Shown here piece after piece: positions 1 through 5,352 of a stretch of 5,378 bases of DNA. Source of the DNA: Porticoccaceae bacterium (GTDB lineage: Bacteria; Pseudomonadota; Gammaproteobacteria; Pseudomonadales; Porticoccaceae); the NCBI GenBank assembly GCA_028822945.1, contig JAPKCN010000136.1:1-5378 (forward strand), in the 5' to 3' direction. The notes beneath the pieces were generated by a model. That model was not told where the DNA came from and did not search any database. It saw nothing but the letters and a program-made list of their open reading frames with translations. The first letter of the stretch is position 1; every line of letters starts with the position of its first letter. The position numbers and the translations under genes are program-made.

Positions 1-1
1 C

Positions 2-50
2 TATGTATCCAACGTTACTTATCTTCGCCTACTAAAAGACTTGATACATA
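2..50. repeat. 8-bp inverted repeat pair after a small ORF
   Basis: TATGTATC at 2-9 is the exact reverse complement of GATACATA at 43-50, with 33 bases between. The right arm lies three bases beyond the TAG stop (55-53) of the minus-strand frame 238-53, so a transcript of that frame could fold here. There is no T-run after the left arm inside the window, so it is not a classical intrinsic terminator. It may be chance. Confidence 0.25.
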
Positions 51-52
51 AA

Positions 53-238
53 CTAATCGACACTCAAATGCAGCCAATGACCTAAAGGTTGCCAGATCTT
101 AGTGAGTATCTTCGGATATTGCTCAGCTGCCCGTAGCCCATTTGTCCCGCGAGCTACTAAATAGTCATAATAGCCATAGAGCCTCCCACTGTGTGGAAAA
201 AAAGGTCCCTCCCAGCTTTCGCTATCGGCGCGACCCAT
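53..238 (-). CDS. hypothetical 61-residue protein, or fragment of one
   Basis: I do not recognise this frame. It runs from ATG at 238 to TAG at 53 and encodes 61 residues rich in Tyr, Trp and Gly, including RLYGYYDYLVARGTNGL and a Trp-containing C-terminus (KIWQPLGHWLHL). It has no signal peptide or obvious membrane helix. The composition looks protein-like rather than random, but an in-frame TAA lies only two codons before the ATG. The AAAGGAG upstream leaves a single base before the ATG, too close for a normal ribosome binding site. The N-terminus overlaps the end of another minus-strand frame (347-222) by 17 bases. It may therefore be a coupled small gene or the C-terminal part of a frameshifted longer gene. 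No function is assigned. Confidence 0.35.
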   Translation of the reverse strand: MGRADSESWEGPFFPHSGRLYGYYDYLVARGTNGLRAAEQYPKILTKIWQPLGHWLHLSVD

Positions 239-347
239 ACTCCTTTATAGAAGTTGCGCAATTTGAGTCTAAATCGAATTCTTGAACTATTTCTTTTAAG
301 TCGATTTCGCTAGATTTCGCCGGTACTCTAACTATTAGATGTAGCAC
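222..347 (-). CDS. hypothetical 41-residue frame upstream of the 61-residue frame
   Basis: This minus-strand frame opens with GTG at 347 and ends with TAG at 222-224. It encodes 41 residues with a plausible amphipathic acidic segment (SSEIDLKEIVQEFDLDS). The open frame continues five sense codons above the GTG to a TGA. An ATG at 372-370 sits one base out of phase: dropping one A from the AAAA that follows it would give a product beginning MKGERAAHVLHLIVRVP. That pattern fits a decayed gene start, but no homologue is recognised to prove it. The 3' end overlaps the start of the next minus-strand frame. This could be an intact leader peptide gene, the front half of a frameshifted gene, or chance; chance is not excluded. 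Confidence 0.22.
   Translation of the reverse strand: MLHLIVRVPAKSSEIDLKEIVQEFDLDSNCATSIKEYGSRR
303..320. repeat. direct repeat GATTTCGC with 10-bp period
   Basis: GATTTCGC occurs at 303-310 and again at 313-320, one DNA helical turn apart, about 100 bp upstream of the amidohydrolase promoter and within the unassigned minus-strand frame. Same-face repeats of this kind can be sites for a dimeric regulator. If the minus-strand frame is real, they are simply coding. Confidence 0.3.
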
Positions 348-412
348 ATGCGCCGCTCGTTCGCCTTTTCATCTCTTTAGCTTAAGACCACCCGGTGGCG
401 ATCATAAGCAGG

Positions 413-442
413 TTGTGATCTCGCTAGTTAAATACTTATACT
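413..442 (+). promoter_or_regulatory. predicted sigma-70 promoter of the amidohydrolase gene
   Basis: TTGTGA (413-418, four of six matches to the -35 consensus) is followed after 18 bases by TATACT (437-442, five of six matches to the -10 consensus). Transcription would start near 449-450, giving a leader of about 20 bases before the ATG at 471. A weak GAGA at 461-464 is the only ribosome-binding-like element. A compact palindrome, CCACC-C-GGTGG at 388-398, lies just upstream and could be an operator. The heptamer ACTTATA occurs at 434-440, overlapping the -10 box, and again at 454-460, exactly 20 bp on. Confidence 0.45.
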
Positions 443-470
443 CGAAGTGAAACACTTATAGAGAAAATTC

Positions 471-2201
471 ATGCAACCATTAACACTTGCGGGTTTGTGC
501 CTGCTCGCGGGCATAGTCCTTGGCTCTGATAGCGATATGCCAGCCGATATCACTCAAGAATTAGTTATTTATACCGCAAAAAAAATCATTACTATGGAAC
601 CTTCTATTCCCGAGGCCACTGCCGTTGCAGTGAGCCAGGGCCGAATAGTCGCTGTCGGTTCGCTACAAAGCCTAGATACTTGGATCGAACGACGCGGCGC
701 GCGTATTGACCGTCGTTTCGACAACAAAATAATAATGCCGGGATTTATTGACGCGCATGTGCACCCTGCTCTGCCCGCCGTAATCACACAATTCCCATTT
801 ATTGCGCCCGACCCTTGGTCACTCCCAACCGGAGAATTCCCCGCTGCCAAGACGCCCAAAGCCTATCTCACCTATTTAAAGCAGCAGATCGCCAAGCACA
901 GTGATGCATCTGTGCCATTTATAACTTGGGGGTATCACCCACTATGGCATGGCGAACTTTTCCGGCAAGACCTCAATGCGCTCTTCCCCAATCAAGCTGT
1001 GATGCTCTGGCACCGCTCATTTCACGAATTGATCGCCAATGACGCAGCGCTTAACTTGTTGTCGGTCAAGGCTGCCGACGTCATCGGAAATAAGTTGGTA
1101 GATTGGCCGCGTGGCCATTTTTTTGAAAATGGTATGTACGCCTTGATTGCAAAAATGCCGTTTCTTCTCGACCCACAGCGCTTTTCTCGCGGAATAGATA
1201 ACTTTTTGGCTATGGTGCATCGCGGCGGTGTCACCACCACGGTGGATATGGGCACCGGCGTATTTGGAAACCCACAGACCGAAATAGACCTTATCCGTCA
1301 ACGCGTCGAGAGCGCCAAAGCGCCGATGCGTGTGATTCTGACACCTATTATCACCGATTTTGTTAGCCGCGGAGTTTCGATTGGCGCGGCGCTCGCGCAA
1401 GTCGACAAATGGCGCAGCCAAAATACTCCAAGAGTACTATTTGATCGGCGCTTTAAAATCATGCTCGATGGCGCTATCTACAGTGGGCTCGCGCAGTTTA
1501 AATTCCCCGGATATATGGATGGTCACCAAGGCGTTTGGATGCTACCGCCCACTCTAACAAACGCCTGGGCCCAAGCGTTTTGGGACGCCGGTTACCAATT
1601 GCATGCTCATGCCAATGGCGACGGCAGCGCCGAGGTCTTGATTGATTTACTCAAAACCTTGCAGCGAAATACGCCGCGCGTCGACCACCGATTGACCTTG
1701 GAGCACTTTGCCTACACCACAGAAGATCAAAATCGCAAACTCTCCAAACTCGGAGCACAGGTGTCTGCCAACCCCTACTACCACTATATTTTAAGTGACA
1801 TCTACAGTGATCAATGGCTCGGCGCAGACCGTGGCAACAACATGGTGCGACTTGGCTCACTGGAGCGCCTTGGAGTGCCCTTCGCACTGCACTCCGACAG
1901 CCCCATGGCACCATTGGAACCTTTGACACTAGTGTCAGCGGCGGTCAACCGAATCACCATCAATGGTCATCTGAGCGGCGCCAACGAGCGCGTGAGTGTC
2001 GATGCGGCACTCCGTGCTGTAACCATTAATGCCGCATGGGTAATCGGTTGGGAAGATCGAATAGGCTCTATTGCCGCCGGTAAAAAAGCTGACTTTACGA
2101 TACTCGAGGATGACCCCTACACAGTTGCGCCGAAGCGTCTTAAGGACATTCAAATCTGGGGTACAGTATTTGAAGGGCAGCCAGCGCCGATCGAGCGCTA
2201 G
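471..2201 (+). CDS. YtcJ-type amidohydrolase, probably exported
   Basis: This is a 576-residue metal-dependent hydrolase of the amidohydrolase superfamily (Amidohydro_3/YtcJ group, which includes N-substituted formamide deformylase). Members hydrolyse C-N bonds; the substrate here cannot be read from sequence. A beta-sandwich segment (about 30-90) leads into the metal motif DAHVHP, with His96 and His98. Lys329 in FKIMLDG sits where the family has its conserved barrel lysine. HAHANGDGS (378-386) corresponds to the usual HAxGDxA motif, LEHF supplies His412, and LHSDSPMAPLEPL supplies Asp476. The C-terminal IGSIAAGKKADFTIL closes the sandwich. All catalytic positions appear intact and the length is normal. 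The first 18 residues are hydrophobic and suggest a signal peptide, but the n-region has no Lys or Arg and no lipobox is present. An in-frame TAG lies 12 bases upstream, so ATG 471 is the first possible ATG start. Confidence 0.93.
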   Translation: MQPLTLAGLCLLAGIVLGSDSDMPADITQELVIYTAKKIITMEPSIPEATAVAVSQGRIVAVGSLQSLDTWIERRGARIDRRFDNKIIMPGFIDAHVHPALPAVITQFPFIAPDPWSLPTGEFPAAKTPKAYLTYLKQQIAKHSDASVPFITWGYHPLWHGELFRQDLNALFPNQAVMLWHRSFHELIANDAALNLLSVKAADVIGNKLVDWPRGHFFENGMYALIAKMPFLLDPQRFSRGIDNFLAMVHRGGVTTTVDMGTGVFGNPQTEIDLIRQRVESAKAPMRVILTPIITDFVSRGVSIGAALAQVDKWRSQNTPRVLFDRRFKIMLDGAIYSGLAQFKFPGYMDGHQGVWMLPPTLTNAWAQAFWDAGYQLHAHANGDGSAEVLIDLLKTLQRNTPRVDHRLTLEHFAYTTEDQNRKLSKLGAQVSANPYYHYILSDIYSDQWLGADRGNNMVRLGSLERLGVPFALHSDSPMAPLEPLTLVSAAVNRITINGHLSGANERVSVDAALRAVTINAAWVIGWEDRIGSIAAGKKADFTILEDDPYTVAPKRLKDIQIWGTVFEGQPAPIER

Positions 2202-2309
2202 TGTTCTCGGGCGAGTTGCATCAGAAGCTCCACAGCAAACAATTCTTCTATAGTCGCAAGCGTGCTAGCAAGATTGTTAATAAGCGGCCATTGAAGCGTT
2301 CACTAGCGC
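2195..2309. repeat. 9-bp inverted repeat flanking the convergent gene ends
   Basis: GCGCTAGTG (2195-2203, spanning the amidohydrolase stop codon) is exactly complementary to CACTAGCGC (2301-2309), with 97 bases between. The right arm is followed by AAATTTTTATT. It could form a long-loop hairpin at the 3' end of the amidohydrolase message. The loop is too large for a standard intrinsic terminator, and a 9-bp match could arise by chance in a window this size. Confidence 0.2.
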
Positions 2310-2325
2310 AAATTTTTATTCTCAT
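2198..2325 (-). other. possible remnant frames downstream of the racemase pseudogene
   Basis: On the minus strand an ATG at 2325-2323 overlaps the presumed ancestral TAA of the racemase (TAATG), a layout typical of translational coupling. It opens a 25-residue frame (MRIKICASERFNGRLLTILL and so on) that stops at 2248. In another frame the minus strand then reads IEELFAVELLMQLAREH before a TAG at 2200-2198 that overlaps the amidohydrolase stop. Both stretches look protein-like but match nothing I recognise. They may be scraps of a third gene in the former racemase operon, broken by a frameshift, or chance open frames. No independent terminator is visible between the convergent genes. Confidence 0.2.
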
Positions 2326-3034
2326 TAATACTCCGACAAGGCCTACCCAACAGCGGCATGGGTGTGAATATCGGTGATGTAGTCAAGCGCGATGTAGTTA
2401 TCGCATTGGGCCACTAAAAGAGCAATTTCGGTACACCCCAAAATCACTGTACGATTACCCTGAGCATATAATCGTTGAATACTTGCTACAAACTACATCT
2501 TGGATTCAGGCCACTTAATCCCCTGGCGCACCTCACTGTAGATGATCTCGTTAACGAATCGTTAACGACGTTTTGATCGCGTGAGTTGGGTACTAGTACC
2601 TGAGTACCAAAGTTGTCGGTTAGGCGGCCCTTATGAAAATCTTGTTGCATCGTGAAACTCGTGCCCAGCAGCCCGACTTTGGTAACTTTGTCGCGCAACA
2701 ACAACTGCCCAGTTGCATCGGCAATATGTAAAATAGGTATGGCGATGATCGCCTTTATCTCGGCTGTTATGTTGTGCATGGTATTGGTACAGATAAGCAA
2801 ACAGTCTGCGCCGCTTTTTCCAACCGCCGTGGCGGCTTGGCTAAGGATTGTGGCTATTTTAGCCTAGTTTTCCTGTCACTGTAATATTGCAATCTCGGTA
2901 AAATTAACGATTCAAAGACAAAATTTTTCCCATGCTAAACCAACTAGTTTCGATCTAACTCTGAGGTTGATGGCACTGAAGTAACTGGCCGTTGACTCCC
3001 AACTCATCCCGCCTAAAAGACCAATAGTTTTTAT
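2325..3034 (-). pseudogene. aspartate/glutamate racemase family pseudogene (RacX/YgeA-like)
   Basis: Read on the minus strand, this is a decayed amino-acid racemase of the Asp/Glu racemase family, PLP-independent enzymes that use two cysteines to interconvert D- and L-amino acids. Recognisable pieces in order are IGLLGGMSWEST (codons 4-15), GADCLLICTNTMHN with the first catalytic Cys (codon 82), IPILHIADATG, KVGLLGTSFTMQQDF, NEIIYSEVRQGI, and VILGCTEIALL with the second catalytic Cys (codon at 2435-2433). The lesions are ATA instead of ATG at 3034-3032, TGA at 2914 and 2878, TAG at 2866, an 11-bp duplication at 2548-2568 that shifts the frame, and TAG at 2495 and 2345. The presumed original stop is TAA at 2327-2325. 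The 710-bp span minus 11 bp is 233 codons, which fits the usual length of about 230 residues. No functional enzyme can be made. Confidence 0.93.
2548..2568. repeat. 11-bp-period tandem duplication that frameshifts the racemase
   Basis: The perfect palindrome TCGTTAACGA occurs at 2548-2557 and 2559-2568, separated by one base. Removing one 11-bp unit restores the racemase reading across the junction as VVNEIIY, the sequence expected for the family. The second copy is therefore best explained as a tandem duplication inside the gene and the direct cause of its frameshift. Confidence 0.8.
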
Positions 3035-3100
3035 TTATGTTCTTTGTAGAAAATGTCACGAGCGCAGAATCTAAATCCCAAGGGTTACTGGGTATAAACC

Positions 3101-4324
3101 CTACTGCACCGCGGCGCGCACGGCGGCATTAATGTTGTCGATATCCGCCAATGGGTTGGCGGCAACCGCTCTTACCCAGGTTTGACCGTCGAGTACACAG
3201 CTAGAAAACATACCTGTAGGTAAATGCTTAAAAAAATTATCGCTACTCATGTTGAGTGGACGAAATAATGTTACGCCGGTATCTGGCATAGCCCAAAGGC
3301 GTATATTCTTCTGCCGGCTCAATTCAACTGCCAGGGTGTGGGCCATAGCCATCGAGTGATCGATACACTCGGCAATACCCTCGCTGCCCCAGGCCAGCAG
3401 AGTCGCCAGCAGGGGAATTGCCGACGCTCCGCGCGAACCCTGCACACCAATATTTGGCGAGGCCAAATAGGCGCCACCAAAACTTATCGCCGCATTGGCT
3501 CGTTCTAAATCGCGGAACATAACCAAGGCTGAGTCTTTCGGTTGAAAAAGCCATTTATGCGCCGATACAGCCACAGAATCCGCATTATCGATGCCTTTCA
3601 GCAGGTGCGCATGAGTTGGGCTCAAACGTAAAGGCCCGCCCCAAGCAGCATCTACATGGGTGTATTTGGCCCGACCCGCTAGTGCCAGAGAATCTATTGC
3701 GCCTGTAGCAGTGGTACCAGCAGTCAATACCAAGCAAGCATTCGATAGATCGCCAATCTGAGCAGTATCAATTTGGCCGGCCGTATTTGTGGTGATCTGC
3801 TCATAGGCCACACCCAGCAGTCGCGCCGCTTTGCCGATACTTATGTGAGCGGCGCTAGAGGCGACTATCTTTTTAATGCCGTGTGCGTCTCTTGCTGCCC
3901 AAAGCGCGGTCAAATTTGCGAGGGTCGATCCACTGCACATGTGACCGCCCTGCATAGCAAAAAACGGTGTCAGCCAGTCGAGTAGCTTTTTTTCTGCGTC
4001 TCTCGCAAATGGTGAAGTAGCTGGATGCAATAAATTTTGATTGAGTCGAGCATTCCAGAGCGTCGTAGCCCAAGTAATCCATGGGGTTGGGGGATCCATA
4101 TGCGCAAAGGCTAGGGGACTGTCTAGGCGGGCGGCGCGTCCCAACACATGCGGCGCAAGTAGATCCAATGTCTGGCGCTCGCCTATCCCAAACTGCGGCA
4201 ACCCATCGGGGAGATTTTCAAGTGCCTGCGGCGTTTGACGAAGCAAATCGATGGCGTGCTCAAGCCCGGTATCTGCAAGAAAACGGTGGTTATTATTGTT
4301 CATAATGTTGTTGTCTTGGTGCAT
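3101..4324 (-). CDS. group II PLP-dependent amino-acid decarboxylase
   Basis: This cytoplasmic fold-type I PLP enzyme belongs to the pyridoxal-dependent decarboxylase family (the glutamate, diaminobutyrate, cysteine-sulfinate and aromatic amino-acid decarboxylase group); the substrate is unresolved. Numbering from ATG 4324 (407 residues), the PLP lysine is Lys257 in SAHKWLFQPKDSALV. Asp225 in HVDAAWGG should bind the cofactor ring nitrogen. His160 in SSAAHISIGKAARLLG should stack on the ring. CSGSTLANLTAL (130-141) and GTTATGAID (203-211) are the usual phosphate-side and glycine-rich motifs. It is shorter than the common 450-500 residues, with abbreviated loops, but has a complete-looking C-terminal helix. 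An in-frame TAA lies just upstream; GTG 4327 and ATG 4303 are alternative starts, and none has a clear ribosome binding site. The racemase pseudogene follows on the same strand after 66 bp with no strong terminator between, which suggests former co-transcription. Confidence 0.92.
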   Translation of the reverse strand: MHQDNNIMNNNNHRFLADTGLEHAIDLLRQTPQALENLPDGLPQFGIGERQTLDLLAPHVLGRAARLDSPLAFAHMDPPTPWITWATTLWNARLNQNLLHPATSPFARDAEKKLLDWLTPFFAMQGGHMCSGSTLANLTALWAARDAHGIKKIVASSAAHISIGKAARLLGVAYEQITTNTAGQIDTAQIGDLSNACLVLTAGTTATGAIDSLALAGRAKYTHVDAAWGGPLRLSPTHAHLLKGIDNADSVAVSAHKWLFQPKDSALVMFRDLERANAAISFGGAYLASPNIGVQGSRGASAIPLLATLLAWGSEGIAECIDHSMAMAHTLAVELSRQKNIRLWAMPDTGVTLFRPLNMSSDNFFKHLPTGMFSSCVLDGQTWVRAVAANPLADIDNINAAVRAAVQ

Positions 4325-4330
4325 CACGCA

Positions 4331-4376
4331 TTAGTCAATATCGCTCAAATTAACGCGAGTGTTGGTTTTTAGTCAA
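4331..4376. promoter_or_regulatory. repeat-flanked control region upstream of the decarboxylase
   Basis: TTAGTCAA occurs at 4331-4338 and 4369-4376, flanking an imperfect palindrome at 4341-4358 (outer arms TCGC and GCGA; 12 of 18 positions symmetric). Read on the minus strand, the distal copy contains TTGACT (4376-4371), a good -35 box for the decarboxylase. The matching -10 position near 4352-4347 is poor (TAATTT). The symmetry between two direct repeats suggests a regulator-binding site, possibly shared with the plus-strand 56-codon frame that begins six bases beyond the distal repeat. This is an inference from layout only. Confidence 0.35.
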
Positions 4377-4381
4377 GCGCT

Positions 4382-4552
4382 ATGACACATAACCGAAAAA
4401 ACCTGAAAGGCGCCCTGGACAGAAGTATAACCGCTGCATACAACCATTTAATCAATTCTTTGGAACGATCACTCGAAACTGGTGTGACGTATGAGTCGGC
4501 GTCACTAAAACGGCAATTAGACTATCAACAGTACAAAAAGAAACTACTATAG
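4382..4552 (+). CDS. hypothetical 56-residue basic helical protein
   Basis: I do not recognise this frame. It runs from ATG 4382 to TAG 4552 and encodes a charged, probably helical product (it includes AAYNHLINSLERSLETG and a Lys-rich end, YQQYKKKLL). It has no signal peptide, membrane segment or cysteines. It begins divergently from the decarboxylase, with 57 bp between the two starts, so the two could share control elements. No convincing Shine-Dalgarno sequence precedes the ATG; the bases before it read AGTCAAGCGCT. The pattern of heptad-like leucines and charges looks like a real small protein or a surviving piece of a larger one. A chance open frame of 56 codons remains possible in sequence of this composition. 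Confidence 0.4.
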   Translation: MTHNRKNLKGALDRSITAAYNHLINSLERSLETGVTYESASLKRQLDYQQYKKKLL

Positions 4553-4618
4553 AGAGAGATACTATTTACTTTGGTAAAAACTCTTTTTTAGTAGGTTGCT
4601 CTGAGTATATAGGCTAAA

Positions 4619-4646
4619 TTGACTACGTCTTAGAGAAGAATATTAA
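4619..4646 (+). promoter_or_regulatory. candidate promoter for the NTF2-like gene
   Basis: TTGACT (4619-4624, five of six matches to the -35 consensus) is followed after 16 bases by TATTAA (4641-4646, four of six to the -10). It would start transcription near 4653 and leave a leader of about 110 bases. A second candidate, the extended -10 TGTTATAGT at 4738-4746, lies so close to the gene that its start would fall inside the ribosome binding site, so I prefer the upstream one. No gene is seen in 4553-4761. That stretch also holds a short AGAGAGAG run at 4551-4558 and two 8-bp palindromes, TCGATCGA (4692-4699) and AGCTAGCT (4702-4709). Confidence 0.35.
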
Positions 4647-4751
4647 TTAGTCCACCTGGCTTTCGGCGATACAGCAGCTATATTCTTTAATTCGATCGAT
4701 GAGCTAGCTAAATGAGAGATATTTTTTGGGTCTTTCATGTTATAGTATAGT

Positions 4752-4757
4752 AAGGAG
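4752..4757 (+). promoter_or_regulatory. ribosome binding site fixing the ATG 4762 start
   Basis: AAGGAG at 4752-4757 is followed by four bases and ATG 4762. This sets the start of the NTF2-like protein at 4762 rather than at the in-frame TTG at 4726, which has no such element and would add 12 residues that do not fit the family. Confidence 0.85.
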
Positions 4758-4761
4758 CGGT

Positions 4762-5139
4762 ATGAGTGATCTTGCGATAATAACAACGGTATGCAACCAT
4801 TTAGATGCTCAGATGTCTCAAAATTTCGAAGGAATCAGTAATTCGACAACATTTCCGTTTTTTCATATTTTTATGGACGGGAAAACAATAATTTTTAAAG
4901 ACGTTAGTGAAATGGCGATATTTGGGAATCGGCCTTACACGACCAAAATTATAGAGGCCGAAATTGTTGATGTCGGTGGGAGTTCAGCGGTCATGAAACT
5001 TATTTTTCAGAGGTGTGATCTTAAAGGGGAAAAAACAGTAAAAGCAAAAGCCATCTGGGGTATAACAAGAGTTGAAGGTTTTTGGAAAGTGCACTGGCGA
5101 CAATTCCTTGGCGAAATCAAGGCCGCTGAAATCGAATAA
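4762..5139 (+). CDS. NTF2-like / SnoaL-fold small protein
   Basis: This is a complete 125-residue cytoplasmic protein with the layout of the NTF2-like superfamily (SnoaL, DUF4440-type and similar). An N-terminal helix (residues 3-20) leads to FPFFHIFMDGKTIIFKDVSEM (31-51), which resembles the family's motif of aromatic residues, a turn and a strand. The curved sheet follows: TTKIIEAEIVDVGGSSAVM (60-78), LIFQRCDLKGEK (80-91) and GFWKVHWRQFLGE (106-118), the last matching the typical closing strand with its Trp. The family includes polyketide cyclases, isomerases and non-enzymatic binding domains, so no reaction can be assigned. The gene stands alone and is visibly more AT-rich than the amidohydrolase and decarboxylase, perhaps indicating different ancestry. 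It ends at TAA 5137-5139. Confidence 0.75.
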   Translation: MSDLAIITTVCNHLDAQMSQNFEGISNSTTFPFFHIFMDGKTIIFKDVSEMAIFGNRPYTTKIIEAEIVDVGGSSAVMKLIFQRCDLKGEKTVKAKAIWGITRVEGFWKVHWRQFLGEIKAAEIE

Positions 5140-5168
5140 ATATAAATCGATATAAACAGTACTTTTAA

Positions 5169-5219
5169 TTCTGACTATCTGAGATTGATCCATAGATCAG
5201 AATGTCATTACTATTTTTT
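5169..5219 (+). terminator. weak stem-loop with T-run after the NTF2-like gene
   Basis: TTCTGA-CTAT (5169-5178) can pair with ATAG-A-TCAGAA (5192-5202), giving a 10-bp stem with one bulged A and a 13-base loop. Six T residues follow at 5214-5219. The 11-base gap between stem and T-run and the AT-rich stem make this a poor intrinsic terminator, but it is the only candidate before the next gene. Confidence 0.3.
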
Positions 5220-5352
5220 GCAGCTATGAGTCGATGTCAACTATCGTACAGGCAAAAGGGATAAAAAAATCCATAAACTCCAGTTGAATAAACGCATATG
5301 TAAATGTGTCTCCACCACTATTGCTCCGCAATGTTAAATCTATACTGATACA

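Noticed and set aside
1..55. Integron attC-like site after the 61-residue frame
   Set aside because: A GTTGGAT on the minus strand fits the core-site pattern, but no complementary RYYYAAC core lies at the other end, and the inverted repeat has the wrong architecture.
1017..1421. 134-codon minus-strand open frame
   Set aside because: It lies wholly inside the amidohydrolase gene, whose sense frame carries conserved family motifs; this is an antisense shadow.
2652..2867. 71-codon open frame on the plus strand
   Set aside because: It is antisense to the best-preserved part of the racemase pseudogene, whose motifs are unmistakable on the other strand. Its own translation matches nothing recognisable.
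3060..3100. GGGT/ACCC hairpins between the decarboxylase and the racemase pseudogene as a terminator
   Set aside because: The stems are four base pairs and no T-run follows on the minus strand, so read-through into the racemase looks more likely.
4575..4590. TAAAAA-CTCT-TTTTTA hairpin as a terminator of the 56-codon frame
   Set aside because: The stem is entirely A/T pairs, which is too weak to act as a terminator on its own.
4726..4761. TTG start extending the NTF2-like protein by 12 residues
   Set aside because: There is no ribosome binding site before TTG 4726, whereas AAGGAG is well placed before ATG 4762.
4984..5193. 69-codon minus-strand open frame
   Set aside because: It is antisense to the NTF2-like gene, which has a strong ribosome binding site, and its product shows no family features.
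5259..5275. GGAT-AAAAAA-ATCC as an intrinsic terminator
   Set aside because: The stem is only four base pairs and no T-run follows.
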